Source of the DNA: Nonomuraea deserti
GTDB lineage: Bacteria; Actinomycetota; Actinomycetes; Streptosporangiales; Streptosporangiaceae
DNA: 46,725 bases
Assembly: GCF_004348685.1 (NCBI RefSeq)
Contig: NZ_SMKO01000062.1
Location: 1 to 46,725, forward strand
Direction of reading: 5' to 3'
The notes below the pieces were generated by a model that saw only the letters and a program-made list of their open reading frames with translations, was not told where the DNA came from and ran no database searches. Shown piece after piece: positions 27,416 through 36,900 of the stretch (positions are counted from its first letter, which is position 1; every line of letters starts with the position of its first letter). The translations under genes and the position numbers were made by a program.

Positions 27416-29013
27416 GCGCCGACGAGCTTGCGTACGCGGTCGGCGCCCACGGCCATCAACAGCGTGGGCAGCCTGGGGCCGGTCTCGCGGCCGACGAGCA
27501 GCTTGTAGAGCAGGGCGAAGAAGGCCCGCTGCGCCGCCTTCAGCTCCGGCGTCGCCTTGGCGTCGGCCGGCAGCCCGGCCTGGACCTTCGGCACGCCGTA
27601 CACCAGCGCGGTGAGGCCCTCGATCGACCAGTCGTCGAGGCCGTCGGCCAGCAGCCGCAGCGACTCGCGCGCGCCGGGGTCGAGCGAGGCGAGCAAGTCG
27701 TGGTCGGGCGTCCCGCGCACGCGGGTGCGCTGGTCGGCGGGCAGGTGATCGTCGACCCAGCTCTGCGCCTTGTCCAGGCGCGGGCGGGCGTCGTCGAGCG
27801 AGCCGACCGCGTCGAGGTCGCTCAGGATGCGCATGGTCTGCCCGGCATGCCCGGTCGTGATGTCGAGGACGGAGGCCAGCGTGCGGTAGGGGATCGGGTG
27901 CGGCGTGGCGGGCAGCGGGCCCGCGGCGGTGCCGACCGCGCGCCTGTGCGCGGCCAGCTCGGCGGGCTGGGCCTGCCCGGCGGCGACCTTGCGGCACAGG
28001 GCGTCCCACTCGTCGTAGAGCCGCTGGATCTCCTGGTCGAAGGCGATCTTGAAGGACTGCGCGGGCTTGCGGCGGGCGTACAGCCAGCGCAGCACCGGCG
28101 CCTCCATGATCTCCAGGGCGTCGGCCGGGGTCGGCACGTCGCCCTTGGAGCTGCTCATCTTGGCCATGCCGGTGATGCCGACGAACGCGTACATGGGGCC
28201 GATCGGCTGCCGGCCGCCGAACACGTCGCCCACGATCTGCCCGCCCACGATCCAGGCGGAGCCGGGAGAGTGGTGGTCGACCCCGGACGGCTCGAAGATC
28301 ACGCCCTCGTAGGCCCAGCGCATCGGCCAGTCGACCTTCCACACCAGCTTGCCGTGGTCGTGCTCGGCCAGCCGGACCGTCTCGCCGAAGCCGCACTCGC
28401 AGGTGTAGGCCAGCTCGGTGGTCTCGTCGTCGTAGGCGGTGACCGTCGTCAGGTCACGCTCGCACAGGTCGCAGTAGGGCTTGTACGGGAAGTAGTCCTC
28501 GACCTGCTTCGAGCGGTAGCGCGACAGCACGGCGTCGATCGCCGCCCGCTCGCGCACCGCCCGCAGGATCTGCTCGCGGTAGGCCCCCGAGGTGTATTGC
28601 TCCGTCTGGCTGATGCCGCGACAGTCGACGCCCAGCTCCTCGAGGGCCTCGGTCATCGGCGCCTTGAAGTGCTCGGCCCAGTTGGCGTGCACGCTGCCGG
28701 GAGGGGCGGGCACCGAGGTCAGCGGCTTGCCGATGTGCTCGGCCCAGGACGGGTCGACGCCCGCGGGGACCCGGCGGAACCGGTCGTAGTCGTCCCACGA
28801 CAGCAGGTGCACGCAGTCGAGACCGCGCCGGCGAATCTCGTCGGCGACCAGGTGGGGGGTCATGACCTCGCGCAGGTTGCCCAGGTGGATCGGGCCCGAC
28901 GGGCTCAACCCCGATGCGCAGACGATCGGTTTGCCCGGAGCGCGTCTCTCCGCCTCGGAGATCACCTCGTCCGCGAACCTGGAGACCCAGTCGGTCTCGG
29001 CACTTTCCGCCAT
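27412..29013 (-). CDS. lysK: Class I lysyl-tRNA synthetase
   Basis: Charges tRNA-Lys with lysine; the class I form, unrelated in fold to the common class II LysS. Its 533 residues fit the family. The HIGH motif is SPSGPIHLGN (residues 37-46), KMSKS is KMSSSK (285-290), and Cys181, Cys184, Cys205 and Cys207 form a probable zinc knuckle. EYTSGAYRE-like and WPMRWAYEGVIFEPSG segments are typical. The C-terminal helical domain binds the anticodon. Class I enzymes occur in archaea and in scattered bacteria including many actinomycetes. A class II copy may exist elsewhere. Confidence 0.95.
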   Translation of the reverse strand: MAESAETDWVSRFADEVISEAERRAPGKPIVCASGLSPSGPIHLGNLREVMTPHLVADEIRRRGLDCVHLLSWDDYDRFRRVPAGVDPSWAEHIGKPLTSVPAPPGSVHANWAEHFKAPMTEALEELGVDCRGISQTEQYTSGAYREQILRAVRERAAIDAVLSRYRSKQVEDYFPYKPYCDLCERDLTTVTAYDDETTELAYTCECGFGETVRLAEHDHGKLVWKVDWPMRWAYEGVIFEPSGVDHHSPGSAWIVGGQIVGDVFGGRQPIGPMYAFVGITGMAKMSSSKGDVPTPADALEIMEAPVLRWLYARRKPAQSFKIAFDQEIQRLYDEWDALCRKVAAGQAQPAELAAHRRAVGTAAGPLPATPHPIPYRTLASVLDITTGHAGQTMRILSDLDAVGSLDDARPRLDKAQSWVDDHLPADQRTRVRGTPDHDLLASLDPGARESLRLLADGLDDWSIEGLTALVYGVPKVQAGLPADAKATPELKAAQRAFFALLYKLLVGRETGPRLPTLLMAVGADRVRKLVGA

Positions 29014-29199
29014 CGCGCCATTCTTGCGGGTCCGGCCGGTTCAAGCCAACGCGATACCCTACGGGTTCGTCGCGCTGAGCCCCGCCGCGATCTCGTTCCG
29101 CCCGGGCGGGCAGGCGGCGTGGATGGATCGAAGTCGGGGATGCCGCCGTCCTTGCCGGTTGACCATACTCCTTTGTACGAAGTATGGTCAACCGCCGGA
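29014..29199. other. Intergenic region upstream of lysK
   Basis: It holds the lysK promoter and, near its right end, the long hairpin at 29156-29194. I looked for a T-box or lysine-riboswitch-like leader on the minus strand and saw none. Confidence 0.5.
29156..29194 (-). terminator. 13-bp perfect hairpin after the oxidoreductase gene
   Basis: Arms 29156-29168 (CGGTTGACCATAC) and 29182-29194 pair perfectly around a 13-nt loop. It begins 6 nt after the stop of the Gfo/Idh/MocA gene, the right place for the operon terminator. There is no T run after it, which is common in actinomycetes. An operator is the alternative, since TTGACC and GGTCAA half-sites are the kind bound by dimeric repressors. 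Confidence 0.65.
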
Positions 29200-30303
29200 T
29201 CAGGACAGGGTGGCCGCGTGCGGATCCCAGTCGGCGGGCAGCGGGTCGGGGGCGGTCGTGGTGGAGGCGATGGGACGGAACTCCGAACGTTCGCCTGACT
29301 GCGCGATCGACGACATGAGCTCCAGCACGTGGTAGGCCAGCTCGCCCGACGCGCGGTGCGGCGTGCCCGCGCGCAGCGACCTGGCCAGGTCCAGCACGCC
29401 GATGCCGCGGCTCACCGTCGTGCCCGACACGGGCAGCTCGCGCCAGTCCGTGTCGTGCAGGCCGCGAGCCAGCAGCGGGCCGTCGAACGTGTTGGGGTCG
29501 GGGAGCGACAGCGCGCCCTCGGTGCCGATGACCTCGATCATCCTGCGGTTGACGGGCGAGTCGAAGCTGAACGTCGCCGTCGCCGTGGCGGCGCCCGGGA
29601 AGTCCAGCAGGGCGTTGACGTGGGTGGGGACATCGACGGGGAAGGCCGTGCCCGCCTTGGGCCCTGACCCGACGACGCGCTGCTCGCGGGCCTTGCGCGT
29701 GCCGGCCGCGACCCGCTCGACCGGGCCGAACAGGGACACGAGGGCGGTCAGGTAGTAGGGGCCGAGGTCGAAGAGCGGACCGCCGCCGGGCTGGTAGAAG
29801 AACTCGGGGTTGGGGTGCCACGACTCGGGGCCGAGGCTCTGCGTGGCCGCCGCGACGGCGACCGGGGTGCCGATGAGGCCGGAGCGCAGGGCGTGCAGGG
29901 CCGACTGAAGCCCGGCGCCCAGGAAGGTGTCGGGGGCGCAGCCGAGGCGCAGGCCCCGGTTGGCGGCCTCGGCCATGACCTTCGAGCCCTCGTCCATGTC
30001 CATGGCGAAGGGCTTCTCGCCGTACACGTGCTTGCCGGCGCGCAGGGCCTCCAGCGCGACGGCGGCGTGCGCGGACGGGACCGTGAGGTTGACCACGATC
30101 TCCACCTCGGGCAGCGCGAGTGCCGTGCCAGGGTCGCCGGAGACGGGCACGCCGTGCTCGCGGGCGACGGTCGCGGCCCGGTCGGCGTCGAGGTCCGCGA
30201 CGGCGAGCACGCGCACGTCGGGGAAGGCGGTGAGGTTGCGGAGGTACTGGCCACTGATGACTCCGGCGCCGACCAGGGCGACGCCGACGGGGCCGTTGCT
30301 CAA
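29200..30303 (-). CDS. Gfo/Idh/MocA family oxidoreductase
   Basis: About 367 residues. An NAD(P)-dependent sugar or inositol dehydrogenase-type protein: Rossmann motif GAGVISG near residue 12, acidic dinucleotide residue in VADLDADRA, and the catalytic-site motif EKPFAMD with Lys near residue 97. The C-terminal GFO_IDH_MocA_C domain has GGGPLFDLGPYYLTAL with the conserved Asp. TTG at 30303 is chosen as the start because it overlaps the upstream isomerase stop (TTGA) and follows GGAGAG. Third and last gene of the xylA operon; substrate unknown, probably a sugar or cyclitol handled by the isomerases. Confidence 0.88.
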   Translation of the reverse strand: MSNGPVGVALVGAGVISGQYLRNLTAFPDVRVLAVADLDADRAATVAREHGVPVSGDPGTALALPEVEIVVNLTVPSAHAAVALEALRAGKHVYGEKPFAMDMDEGSKVMAEAANRGLRLGCAPDTFLGAGLQSALHALRSGLIGTPVAVAAATQSLGPESWHPNPEFFYQPGGGPLFDLGPYYLTALVSLFGPVERVAAGTRKAREQRVVGSGPKAGTAFPVDVPTHVNALLDFPGAATATATFSFDSPVNRRMIEVIGTEGALSLPDPNTFDGPLLARGLHDTDWRELPVSGTTVSRGIGVLDLARSLRAGTPHRASGELAYHVLELMSSIAQSGERSEFRPIASTTTAPDPLPADWDPHAATLS

Positions 30304-31043
30304 AGGCTCTCCAAGGAGGTGAGGTAGGCGTGGCTGTCCGCCAGAGCGGCGAAGATGTCGGTGGCGCACTCGTCGAGCTCGACGACGCGCCAGGCGTCGG
30401 GGGCGGCGGCGAGGATCTCGGGCACGGGCATGAGACCCCTGCCGACCGCGGTGTGCGGCTCGCCCTTGACCACCGGGCCGTCCTTGACGTGCAGCGCGAT
30501 CACGCGCTCCGCGAGGCGGCCGAGCAGACCGGGCACGTCGGCGCCGCCCACCGCCGCCCAGTAGGTGTCGATCTGGAGGAACACCTCGGGAGCCAGCCGG
30601 TCGGCCAGCACCTCGATGGCGTGCCGGCCGTCGATCCTCGGCTCAAGCTCCCACCAGTGGTTGTGGTAGCCGATCCGCATCCCGTGCCCCGCCGCCTGCT
30701 CGGCCAGGCCGTTCAGCAGGTCGGCCGCACGGGCGATGCCGTCGGCGGTGGCGAACTCCTCGTGCGCGATCCCGGCAGGGATGATCACCAGGTCGGTGCC
30801 GAGCGTGGCGACCGCGTCGAACACCTCGGCGGGCTCCTCGCGCAGCAGCGCGCCCGCGTGCGTGCTCGACACGCGGAGTCCCAGGTCGTCGGCGATCTGG
30901 CGGAAACCCTTGGGGTCGGAGGTCGGGTCGTACGGCTCGACCGCGGTGTAGCCGATCTCCGCGAGCCGCCGGAGCACGTCGTCGCGGTCCGCGGTCAGCG
31001 GCTCCCTGACGGTGTAGAGCTGGACACTGATGGGTCTCGTCAT
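30300..31043 (-). CDS. Sugar phosphate isomerase/epimerase (TIM barrel)
   Basis: A 247-residue AP-endonuclease-2-type TIM barrel. Metal ligands are suggested by His in YHNHWWELE, Glu in VVELDECATD, Asp and His in QIDTYWAAVGG and HVKDGP, and Glu/His earlier in VEPY and SSTHAG. Relatives include IolE/IolI-like and hydroxypyruvate isomerase-like enzymes. The start ATG overlaps the xylA stop (ATGA), and its own stop overlaps the oxidoreductase start, so the three genes form a tightly coupled operon. I infer isomerisation of the oxidoreductase product or substrate. Confidence 0.85.
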   Translation of the reverse strand: MTRPISVQLYTVREPLTADRDDVLRRLAEIGYTAVEPYDPTSDPKGFRQIADDLGLRVSSTHAGALLREEPAEVFDAVATLGTDLVIIPAGIAHEEFATADGIARAADLLNGLAEQAAGHGMRIGYHNHWWELEPRIDGRHAIEVLADRLAPEVFLQIDTYWAAVGGADVPGLLGRLAERVIALHVKDGPVVKGEPHTAVGRGLMPVPEILAAAPDAWRVVELDECATDIFAALADSHAYLTSLESL

Positions 31044-32191
31044 CCGCGTACCCCCATGAGGTGCTCGAGCGCGAGCTGGTTCAGCCGGGTGAAGTGGAAG
31101 CCCCGCTCGGCCGCGGCCTCGGGGTCGAAGTCGTCCTCGGCCAGGTCGGCCCACGTCTCGCCGGCCGCGAGGGTGGGCTGGGCGAGCTCGTCCACGCGGG
31201 AGGCGCGCAGGGCCTCCTGCACCTCGGGGTCGGCCCGGTAGGCGCGGGACTTCTCCTTGAGGATCAGGTAGGTCCGCATGTTCGCCGCCGCCGAGACCCA
31301 CACGTCCTCGCGGTCCTCGGTGCGCAGCGGCTTGTAGTCGAAGTGGCGGGGACCGTCGTAGCCGCCGTTCTCCAGCAGGTCGACCAGGAAGAACGCGCTC
31401 TTGAGGTCGCCGTGGCCGAAGATCAGGTCCTGGTCGTACTTCGGCCCGTGCTGGCCGTTGAGGTCGATGTGGAAGAGCTTGCCGTGCCACAGCGCCTGGG
31501 CGATGCCGTGCACGAAGTTGAGCCCGGCCATCTGCTCGTGGCCGACCTCGGGGTTGAGGCCCACCATCTCGGGGTGCTCCAGCTCGTTGATCAGCGCCAG
31601 GGCGTGGCCGATCGTGGGCAGCAGGATGTCGCCGCGGGGCTCGTTGGGCTTGGGCTCCAGGGCGAAGCGCAGGTCGTAGCCGCGGTCGCGGACGTACGAG
31701 CAGAGCAGGTCCAGGCCCTCCTTGTAGCGCTCCATGGCAGCCTTGACGTCCTTGGCGGCGTCGGACTCCGCGCCCTCGCGGCCGCCCCAGCAGACGTAGG
31801 TTTTCGCGCCCAGCGAGGCGGCCAGGTCGATGTTGCGCATGACCTTGCGCAGGGCGTGGCGCCGCACGTCGCGGTCGTTGCTGGTGAACGCGCCGTCCTT
31901 GAAGACCGGGTGGGTGAACAGGTTGGTGGTGGCCATCGGCACCTTCATGCCGGTCTCGTCGAGGGCCTTCCTGAACGCCGCGATGGCCTTCTCCCGGTCG
32001 GGCTCGACCGCGAGGAGGTCGTCGTCGTGGAAGGTGACGCCGTACGCGCCGAGCTCGGCCAGGCGGTGCACGCTCTCGACCGGGTCGAGCGGCGGCCTGG
32101 AGGCGTCGCCGAACGGGTCGCGGGCCTGCCACCCGACGGTCCAGAGGCCGAAGGTGAAGCGGTCGTCGGGGGTGGGCGTGAATGCGGTCAT
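31040..32191 (-). CDS. xylA: Xylose isomerase
   Basis: Interconverts D-xylose and D-xylulose (also glucose and fructose) with two divalent metals. Its 383 residues match the short actinobacterial class. Catalytic His55 and Asp58 lie in TFHDDD, metal-site Glu179 and Lys181 in ALEPKPNEPRGD, then VGHEQMAGLNF and FHIDLNGQHGPKYDQD. The ribosome site AAAGGAC lies 6 nt before ATG 32191. No xylB kinase follows; instead a TIM-barrel isomerase and an oxidoreductase are overlapped with it, so it may act on another aldose here. It is divergent from the ROK gene, its likely repressor. Confidence 0.95.
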   Translation of the reverse strand: MTAFTPTPDDRFTFGLWTVGWQARDPFGDASRPPLDPVESVHRLAELGAYGVTFHDDDLLAVEPDREKAIAAFRKALDETGMKVPMATTNLFTHPVFKDGAFTSNDRDVRRHALRKVMRNIDLAASLGAKTYVCWGGREGAESDAAKDVKAAMERYKEGLDLLCSYVRDRGYDLRFALEPKPNEPRGDILLPTIGHALALINELEHPEMVGLNPEVGHEQMAGLNFVHGIAQALWHGKLFHIDLNGQHGPKYDQDLIFGHGDLKSAFFLVDLLENGGYDGPRHFDYKPLRTEDREDVWVSAAANMRTYLILKEKSRAYRADPEVQEALRASRVDELAQPTLAAGETWADLAEDDFDPEAAAERGFHFTRLNQLALEHLMGVRG

Positions 32192-32247
32192 GGTGCGTCC
32201 TTTTGGCCTTTAGTCCATAATCTGTACATAATCCTGAGGAGGTGGGC
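32192..32247. promoter_or_regulatory. Divergent xylA/ROK control region
   Basis: A 56-bp gap between the two start codons. ATAATC occurs twice (32217-32222 and 32228-32233), 11 bp or one helical turn apart, within an AT-rich stretch that begins TTTAGTCC. CATAAT at 32216 or 32227 would also serve as a -10 for the ROK gene, followed by GAGGAGG. This is the expected place for ROK repressor binding to both promoters. Confidence 0.5.
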
Positions 32248-33393
32248 ATGGTGGCGTCAAGAGGGGTCCGTCATGATTCCATGCGTGCCCGCAACCTGGC
32301 CGTCGTACTCGGGGCGATCCACCGGTCGGGGCCGCACACCCGCGCCGCGCTCGCCGAGCTGACCGGGCTCACCAAGACCACCGTGTCCAGCCTCGTCGCC
32401 GACCTGCTGGAGGCGGGGGTGGTGACAGAACGCGGCGCCGTCAGGGGCGGCGAGCGAGGCCGCCCGGGGGTCGCCGTGAGCCTGAGCGGCCACCGGGTGG
32501 CCACGCTGGGACTGGAGATCAACATCGACTATCTGGCGGCCTGCGTGGTCGACCTCACCCGCACCGTACGCCTGCGCCGCACCCGCCCCGCCGACAACCG
32601 CAACTCCGACCCCGCGCACATCCTTCAGGAACTGCGCGGACTGGCCAAGGAGACCATCGCCGAGGCCGAGGCGGCCGGGCTGCGGGTCATCGGCGCCGCG
32701 CTCGCCGTGCCCGGCACCGTCGAGGGCGAGACGCTGCGCAGCGCGCCGCATCTCGGCTGGCGGGACGTACGGGTGGCCGACCTGGTCGACCTGCCGTTCG
32801 CCATCGACAACGAGGCCAACCTGGCGGCGCTCGGCGAGTTGTGGTTCGGCGCGCGGGAGACGGACTTCCTCTACGTGTCGGGCGAGATCGGCGTCGGCGC
32901 CGGGCTCGTGGTGGCCGGCAGCCTGTTCAGGGGCACGTTCGGGCTGGCGGGCGAGCTGGGCCACGTCGTCGTCGTGCCCGACGGGCCCGCCTGCCGGTGC
33001 GGCGGCCGCGGCTGCCTGGAGGTCTATGCCGGGCAGGACACCCTGCTCGGGGAGCTGGACTCGGTCTCCGCGCTGGTGGCACGGCTGGAGTCGGGCGACC
33101 CGCGGGCGCTGGAGACGTGCGAGCGGGCCGGGCACGCCCTCGGCGTGGCGCTCACCTCGGCCGTGCACCTGCTCGACCCGGGCATGATCGTGCTCGGCGG
33201 CGTCTTCGCGCCGCTGTTCCCGTGGCTGGAAGGGCCCGTGGCCGACGGGCTGGGGGCCAGGCTGGCGCACATGCGCGACAACCCGCCCGCCCTCGTGGTC
33301 TCGGTAACCGGCCCGGACGCGGCCGTGCTGGGGGCGGCCGGGATGATCATCCAGCGCATCATCGCCGAGCCGGCCGAGGCCCTCGGCCTCTAG
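32248..33393 (+). CDS. ROK family transcriptional regulator (XylR-like)
   Basis: About 381 residues. N-terminal winged helix-turn-helix (about 10-65, RAALAELTGLTKTTVSSLVADLLEAG), then a sugar-kinase-like ROK domain with a zinc site GH...CxCGxxGC (GELGHVVVV, CRCGGRGCLE) and DNEANLAALGE, EIGVGAGLV. The ATP-site motifs of true kinases are weak, as in repressors. Divergent from xylA; I infer that it represses the xylA operon and its own gene until a sugar binds. ATG 32248 has GAGGAGG 5 nt upstream. The stop shares a CTAG with the convergent DinB-like gene. Confidence 0.92.
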   Translation: MVASRGVRHDSMRARNLAVVLGAIHRSGPHTRAALAELTGLTKTTVSSLVADLLEAGVVTERGAVRGGERGRPGVAVSLSGHRVATLGLEINIDYLAACVVDLTRTVRLRRTRPADNRNSDPAHILQELRGLAKETIAEAEAAGLRVIGAALAVPGTVEGETLRSAPHLGWRDVRVADLVDLPFAIDNEANLAALGELWFGARETDFLYVSGEIGVGAGLVVAGSLFRGTFGLAGELGHVVVVPDGPACRCGGRGCLEVYAGQDTLLGELDSVSALVARLESGDPRALETCERAGHALGVALTSAVHLLDPGMIVLGGVFAPLFPWLEGPVADGLGARLAHMRDNPPALVVSVTGPDAAVLGAAGMIIQRIIAEPAEALGL

Positions 33394-33908
33394 AAGTAGC
33401 CCTTCTCCCCGTCGAGCAGCTCGCGGATCGCGTCGAGGTGGCCGGCGTGCCTGGCGGTCTCCTCCACCATGTGGATCACCATCCAGCGCAGGCTCGCCTG
33501 CGCGGAGCGGAAGCCGGGGTGCCTGCCGACGTCGTCGAGGGAATGAGCGGCGATGATCTCGTTGGAGAGCCGGCACTGGCGTTCGTAGTCGTCGAGCAGC
33601 CGGGCCGTCGGCACGCCGTCGGCGAACATGTCGGCGTCCTCCTCCGCCTCCTCGTCGAACTGCGGGTTGCCGGCGGCGGAGCGGCCCATGAAGAGCACCT
33701 CGAACCAGCAGTGCTCGACCCAGCGCAGGTGGGAGAGCACGCCGGCCACCGTCATGAGGGGCGAGGCGGGCAGGACGGGGCGGTGCGCGTCCTCCTCCGA
33801 CAACCCCTCGCACTTCCACTGGACGATCGCGCGCTGCATGTCGAGCCAGCCCACGAGCTGCGTGCACTCGTCGGCCACGAAGGGGGGCCGTTCCCGGGGA
33901 AGTGTCAT
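33390..33908 (-). CDS. DinB-like (DUF664) protein
   Basis: A 172-residue four-helix-bundle protein of the DinB/YfiT superfamily, close to mycothiol-dependent enzymes and DUF664. A metal triad is suggested by His in GVLSHLRWVEHCWF and His in MVEETARHAGHLDAIRELLDG. Members do thiol transfers or stress detoxification; no substrate can be read. ATG 33908 is the likely start, though its ribosome site is weak. It stands alone, convergent with the ROK gene and followed upstream by the GH92 gene end across a 77-bp gap. Confidence 0.85.
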   Translation of the reverse strand: MTLPRERPPFVADECTQLVGWLDMQRAIVQWKCEGLSEEDAHRPVLPASPLMTVAGVLSHLRWVEHCWFEVLFMGRSAAGNPQFDEEAEEDADMFADGVPTARLLDDYERQCRLSNEIIAAHSLDDVGRHPGFRSAQASLRWMVIHMVEETARHAGHLDAIRELLDGEKGYF

Positions 33909-33985
33909 GACGGCCGACGGTACTTCAACCGCGCCGACATCGCGCGATCTTTTCGGCCGGCCCGCCACGACGAGAGGGGTGACGC

Positions 33986-36900
33986 TCAGGCGCGGGCGCT
34001 GAGCGCGAAGATCTTCAGGTCGGGGGTCGGGGAGCTGGTGAACGAGACGGCCTCGCGGGCCGGGTCGACCGGTACGGACACCCGCCAGATGGTGACCTCG
34101 CGGCCGTCCGAGGTGCCGTTGACGTGGTAGCGGGTGTCGGCCGTGAGCGCGGCCTCCTCGCCGAAGTGCGGTGACGCGCTCGCCCAGTCGGTCACCCGCA
34201 GCGGCGCCGCCGACGTGCCGCCGTCGGCGTAGGTGATCGTGAGCTCGGTCCGCTGGTCGCCGTTCACCGCCGTGATCAGCAGGTCGAGCGCGCGGTAGCG
34301 GCCCTCGGTCAGGTAGGTGCGCTGGCCGCGCAGGCTCGTGAAGTTGACCGCGGTGCCCCCGGTCTCGGGGATCAGGAACGCGGTTCCCGCCACGGTGTGC
34401 GGGCCGGGCTCGGGCAGCTGCTCGGCGGGGAAGCTCCAGCCCTTGCCGTCCAGGTCGCCCTGGGACCTGGCGTCGGCGGTGGCCACGCCGTCCACGTCGT
34501 ACTGCGGCTCGTGGAGGCAGGAGCCGCCGGACGGCTCGCACGGGGCGGGCAGGTTGGGGACGGGCTCCCGCGCGGCGGGGACGTGGTCGACCGGGAGGTC
34601 GCCGGCGGCCGTGCCCCACGACCCGCCGGGGGCCGTGCCCACGTCGACCACGACGTGCCCGCCCTTGTTGACCAGCGACTCCGGCAGCCAGGAACGGGTG
34701 TGGCGCTTGCCGTTCACCCGCACGTCCTGGACGTAGATCGCGTCAGGGGAGGCCTGCGGCGCGGACACCGTGATGGTCCTGCCGTTGCCGCGCCTGATCC
34801 ACGCCTTCGGGAAGATCGGGCTGGACAACAACATCTCGGCGCGGCTGGGCGTCTGGGGGTACATGCCGAGCGCGGCGAAGACGTACCACGCGGACATGGT
34901 GCCGAGGTCGTCGTTGCCGGGCAGCCCGCCGGGGCCGGTCCTGTAGACCAGCGACGCCATCGCGCGCACCGTCTCCTGCGTCTTCCACGGCTGTCCGAGC
35001 GCGTTGTAGAGCCACGGCACGTGGATGCCGGGCTCGTTCGTCGGGTCGTAGCGGAAGCCGTCGCCGCCGGTCGCCCACGAGCCGTCGGGGCGGCGGAAGA
35101 ACGTGTCGAGCCGCTCGGCCGCCCGCTCCCTGCCGCCCATGGCGGCGGCCAGCCCGGACACGTCGTGCTGGACCATCCACGTGTACGTCGCGCTCGTGCC
35201 CTGGGCGAACCCGGCGTCCGAGGTGGGCGAGAACGGCCACGACCAGCCGCCGTCCGCCTTGCGCGCCTGCTGGTAGCCGCCCTCGGGCCCGGCCGACGGG
35301 TTGAACGTGCTGCGCCACCAGCTCGCCCTCGGCATCAGCCGGTCGTGCTCGGCCTCGCGACCGAGCCGCCTGGCCCAGTCGGCGAGCGCGAAGTCGGCCG
35401 TGGCGTCCTCCAGCGTCTCCGCGGCGCCGCCCCAGCAGTGGCAGGTGTCCTGCGGCGCGTAGTGGAGCCGCAGGTACTCGGCCAGGTTGGGGCGCTGGCC
35501 CTCGCACTGTCCCGGGCAGCCCTTGTCGGACAGGCCCGACGGGTGCGGCACGGTCGCCTGCTTCACCAGCGAGTCGAAGGCGCCGCGCACGTCGAAGTTG
35601 CGCACGCCGAGCGAGTGGAACCCGGCCAGCGTCGGAGCCGACGGGTCGCCGGTCATCACGTGGGTGGGGCCGTTGACGTGCACCCAGCGGTCCCATACGC
35701 CGCCGTTCTGCCGCGCGAGGTTGTACAGCGACTGGGCGTAGTCGCCCGCCACCTGTGGCTCCAGCAGCGCCAGCAGCTGGGTGTGGGCGCGGTACTGGTC
35801 CCAGCCGGAGAAGTTGCCGTACTGCGCCCGCTGGCCGCGCGCCAGCCGGTGCACCTCGCGGTCGCTGCCGAGGTAGGTGCCCGAGACGTCGCTGGCGATG
35901 TTGGGCTGCAGGTAGGCGTGGTAGAGGGCGGTGTAGAACGTGGTGCGCAGGTCGTCGGAGCCGCCGGCCACCTCGATCGAGCGCAGCCGGTCGTTCCAGG
36001 CGCGGCGCGCCCTGGCGGCCACGTCGTCGACGTCGTCCCCGGGCCCGATCTCGCGGGCCAGGTTCTCCTTCGCCGCAGCCAGGCTCGTGTACGAGATGCC
36101 GACCTTCATCCGCACGTCGGTGCCGGACGCCGTGTCGAAGGAGACGTAGCCGCCCGATCCGCGTCCCGCGCGGTCGGCGCCCGTCGCGTACCCCTCGCCG
36201 CCGCCGGCCTTCGTGGTGCCCGGCCGCAGCTCGCCGTCGACCCACGTGCCGGTGCCGGAGAAGGCGCGGTCGAACGTCGCGGCGAAGTGCAGCCGGTAGT
36301 AGCTCCTGCGGTTGTTCTCGCCGCCGTTGGCGCGCCGGCCGCAGAAGGCGCCCGTCAGCACCGAGCCGGTGACGGCACGCCGGGCGGGGTCGATCGCGAT
36401 CTCGGCGTCCTCGCTGCCGTTGAGCGAGTTGGACACCCGGAACAGCAGGTTGGCGGCCGAGCCCTGCGGAAAGGTGAACTCGCCGACGCCGGCGCGGGCC
36501 GTGACCGACAGGTCGGTCCTGACGCCGGAGTCGAGCGTGACGGTGTACCTGCCGGGGCGCGCGGTCTCGTTGTCGTGGCTGAAGTCGCTCGCGTAGACGG
36601 CGTCCTTCGTGTCTGCCGTGGGTGACGACGTGACCTCGCCGGCGTACGGCATGATCGGGACGTCTCCCGCCGCTCCTGGATGGCAGCCCGCGCCGTTGAC
36701 GTGGGTCAGCGCGAAGCCGCGCACGCGCGGCGTGTCGTAGGAGTAGCCGTTGGAGCCGGCGGCGTTGGTCTGGTCGCCCGCCGTGTTGGTCGGGCTCCAG
36801 GAGATCATCCCGAACGGCGTGACGGCGCCGGGATAGGTGTTGCCGCCGTTGGCGGAGCCGATCAGCGGATCGACGTGGCTGACGGGATCGGTGACCTTCG

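Noticed and set aside
26879..28396. One long frame joining the P-loop kinase to an upstream stretch
   Set aside because: The upstream part is antigene noise in another frame of lysK; the GTG at 27415 overlapping the lysK stop is the natural start.
29014..29199. T-box or lysine riboswitch before lysK
   Set aside because: No T-box sequence, specifier stem or lysine-riboswitch core is visible; the only strong hairpin lies next to the upstream gene's stop.
30300..32249. Apparent fusion upstream of the TIM-barrel isomerase
   Set aside because: The extra N-terminal part is a shifted frame of xylA; the ATG at 31043 overlaps the xylA stop.
33390..34619. Long frame extending the DinB-like gene upstream
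   Set aside because: The extension reads the end of the GH92 gene in the wrong frame; the DinB-like domain begins at ATG 33908.
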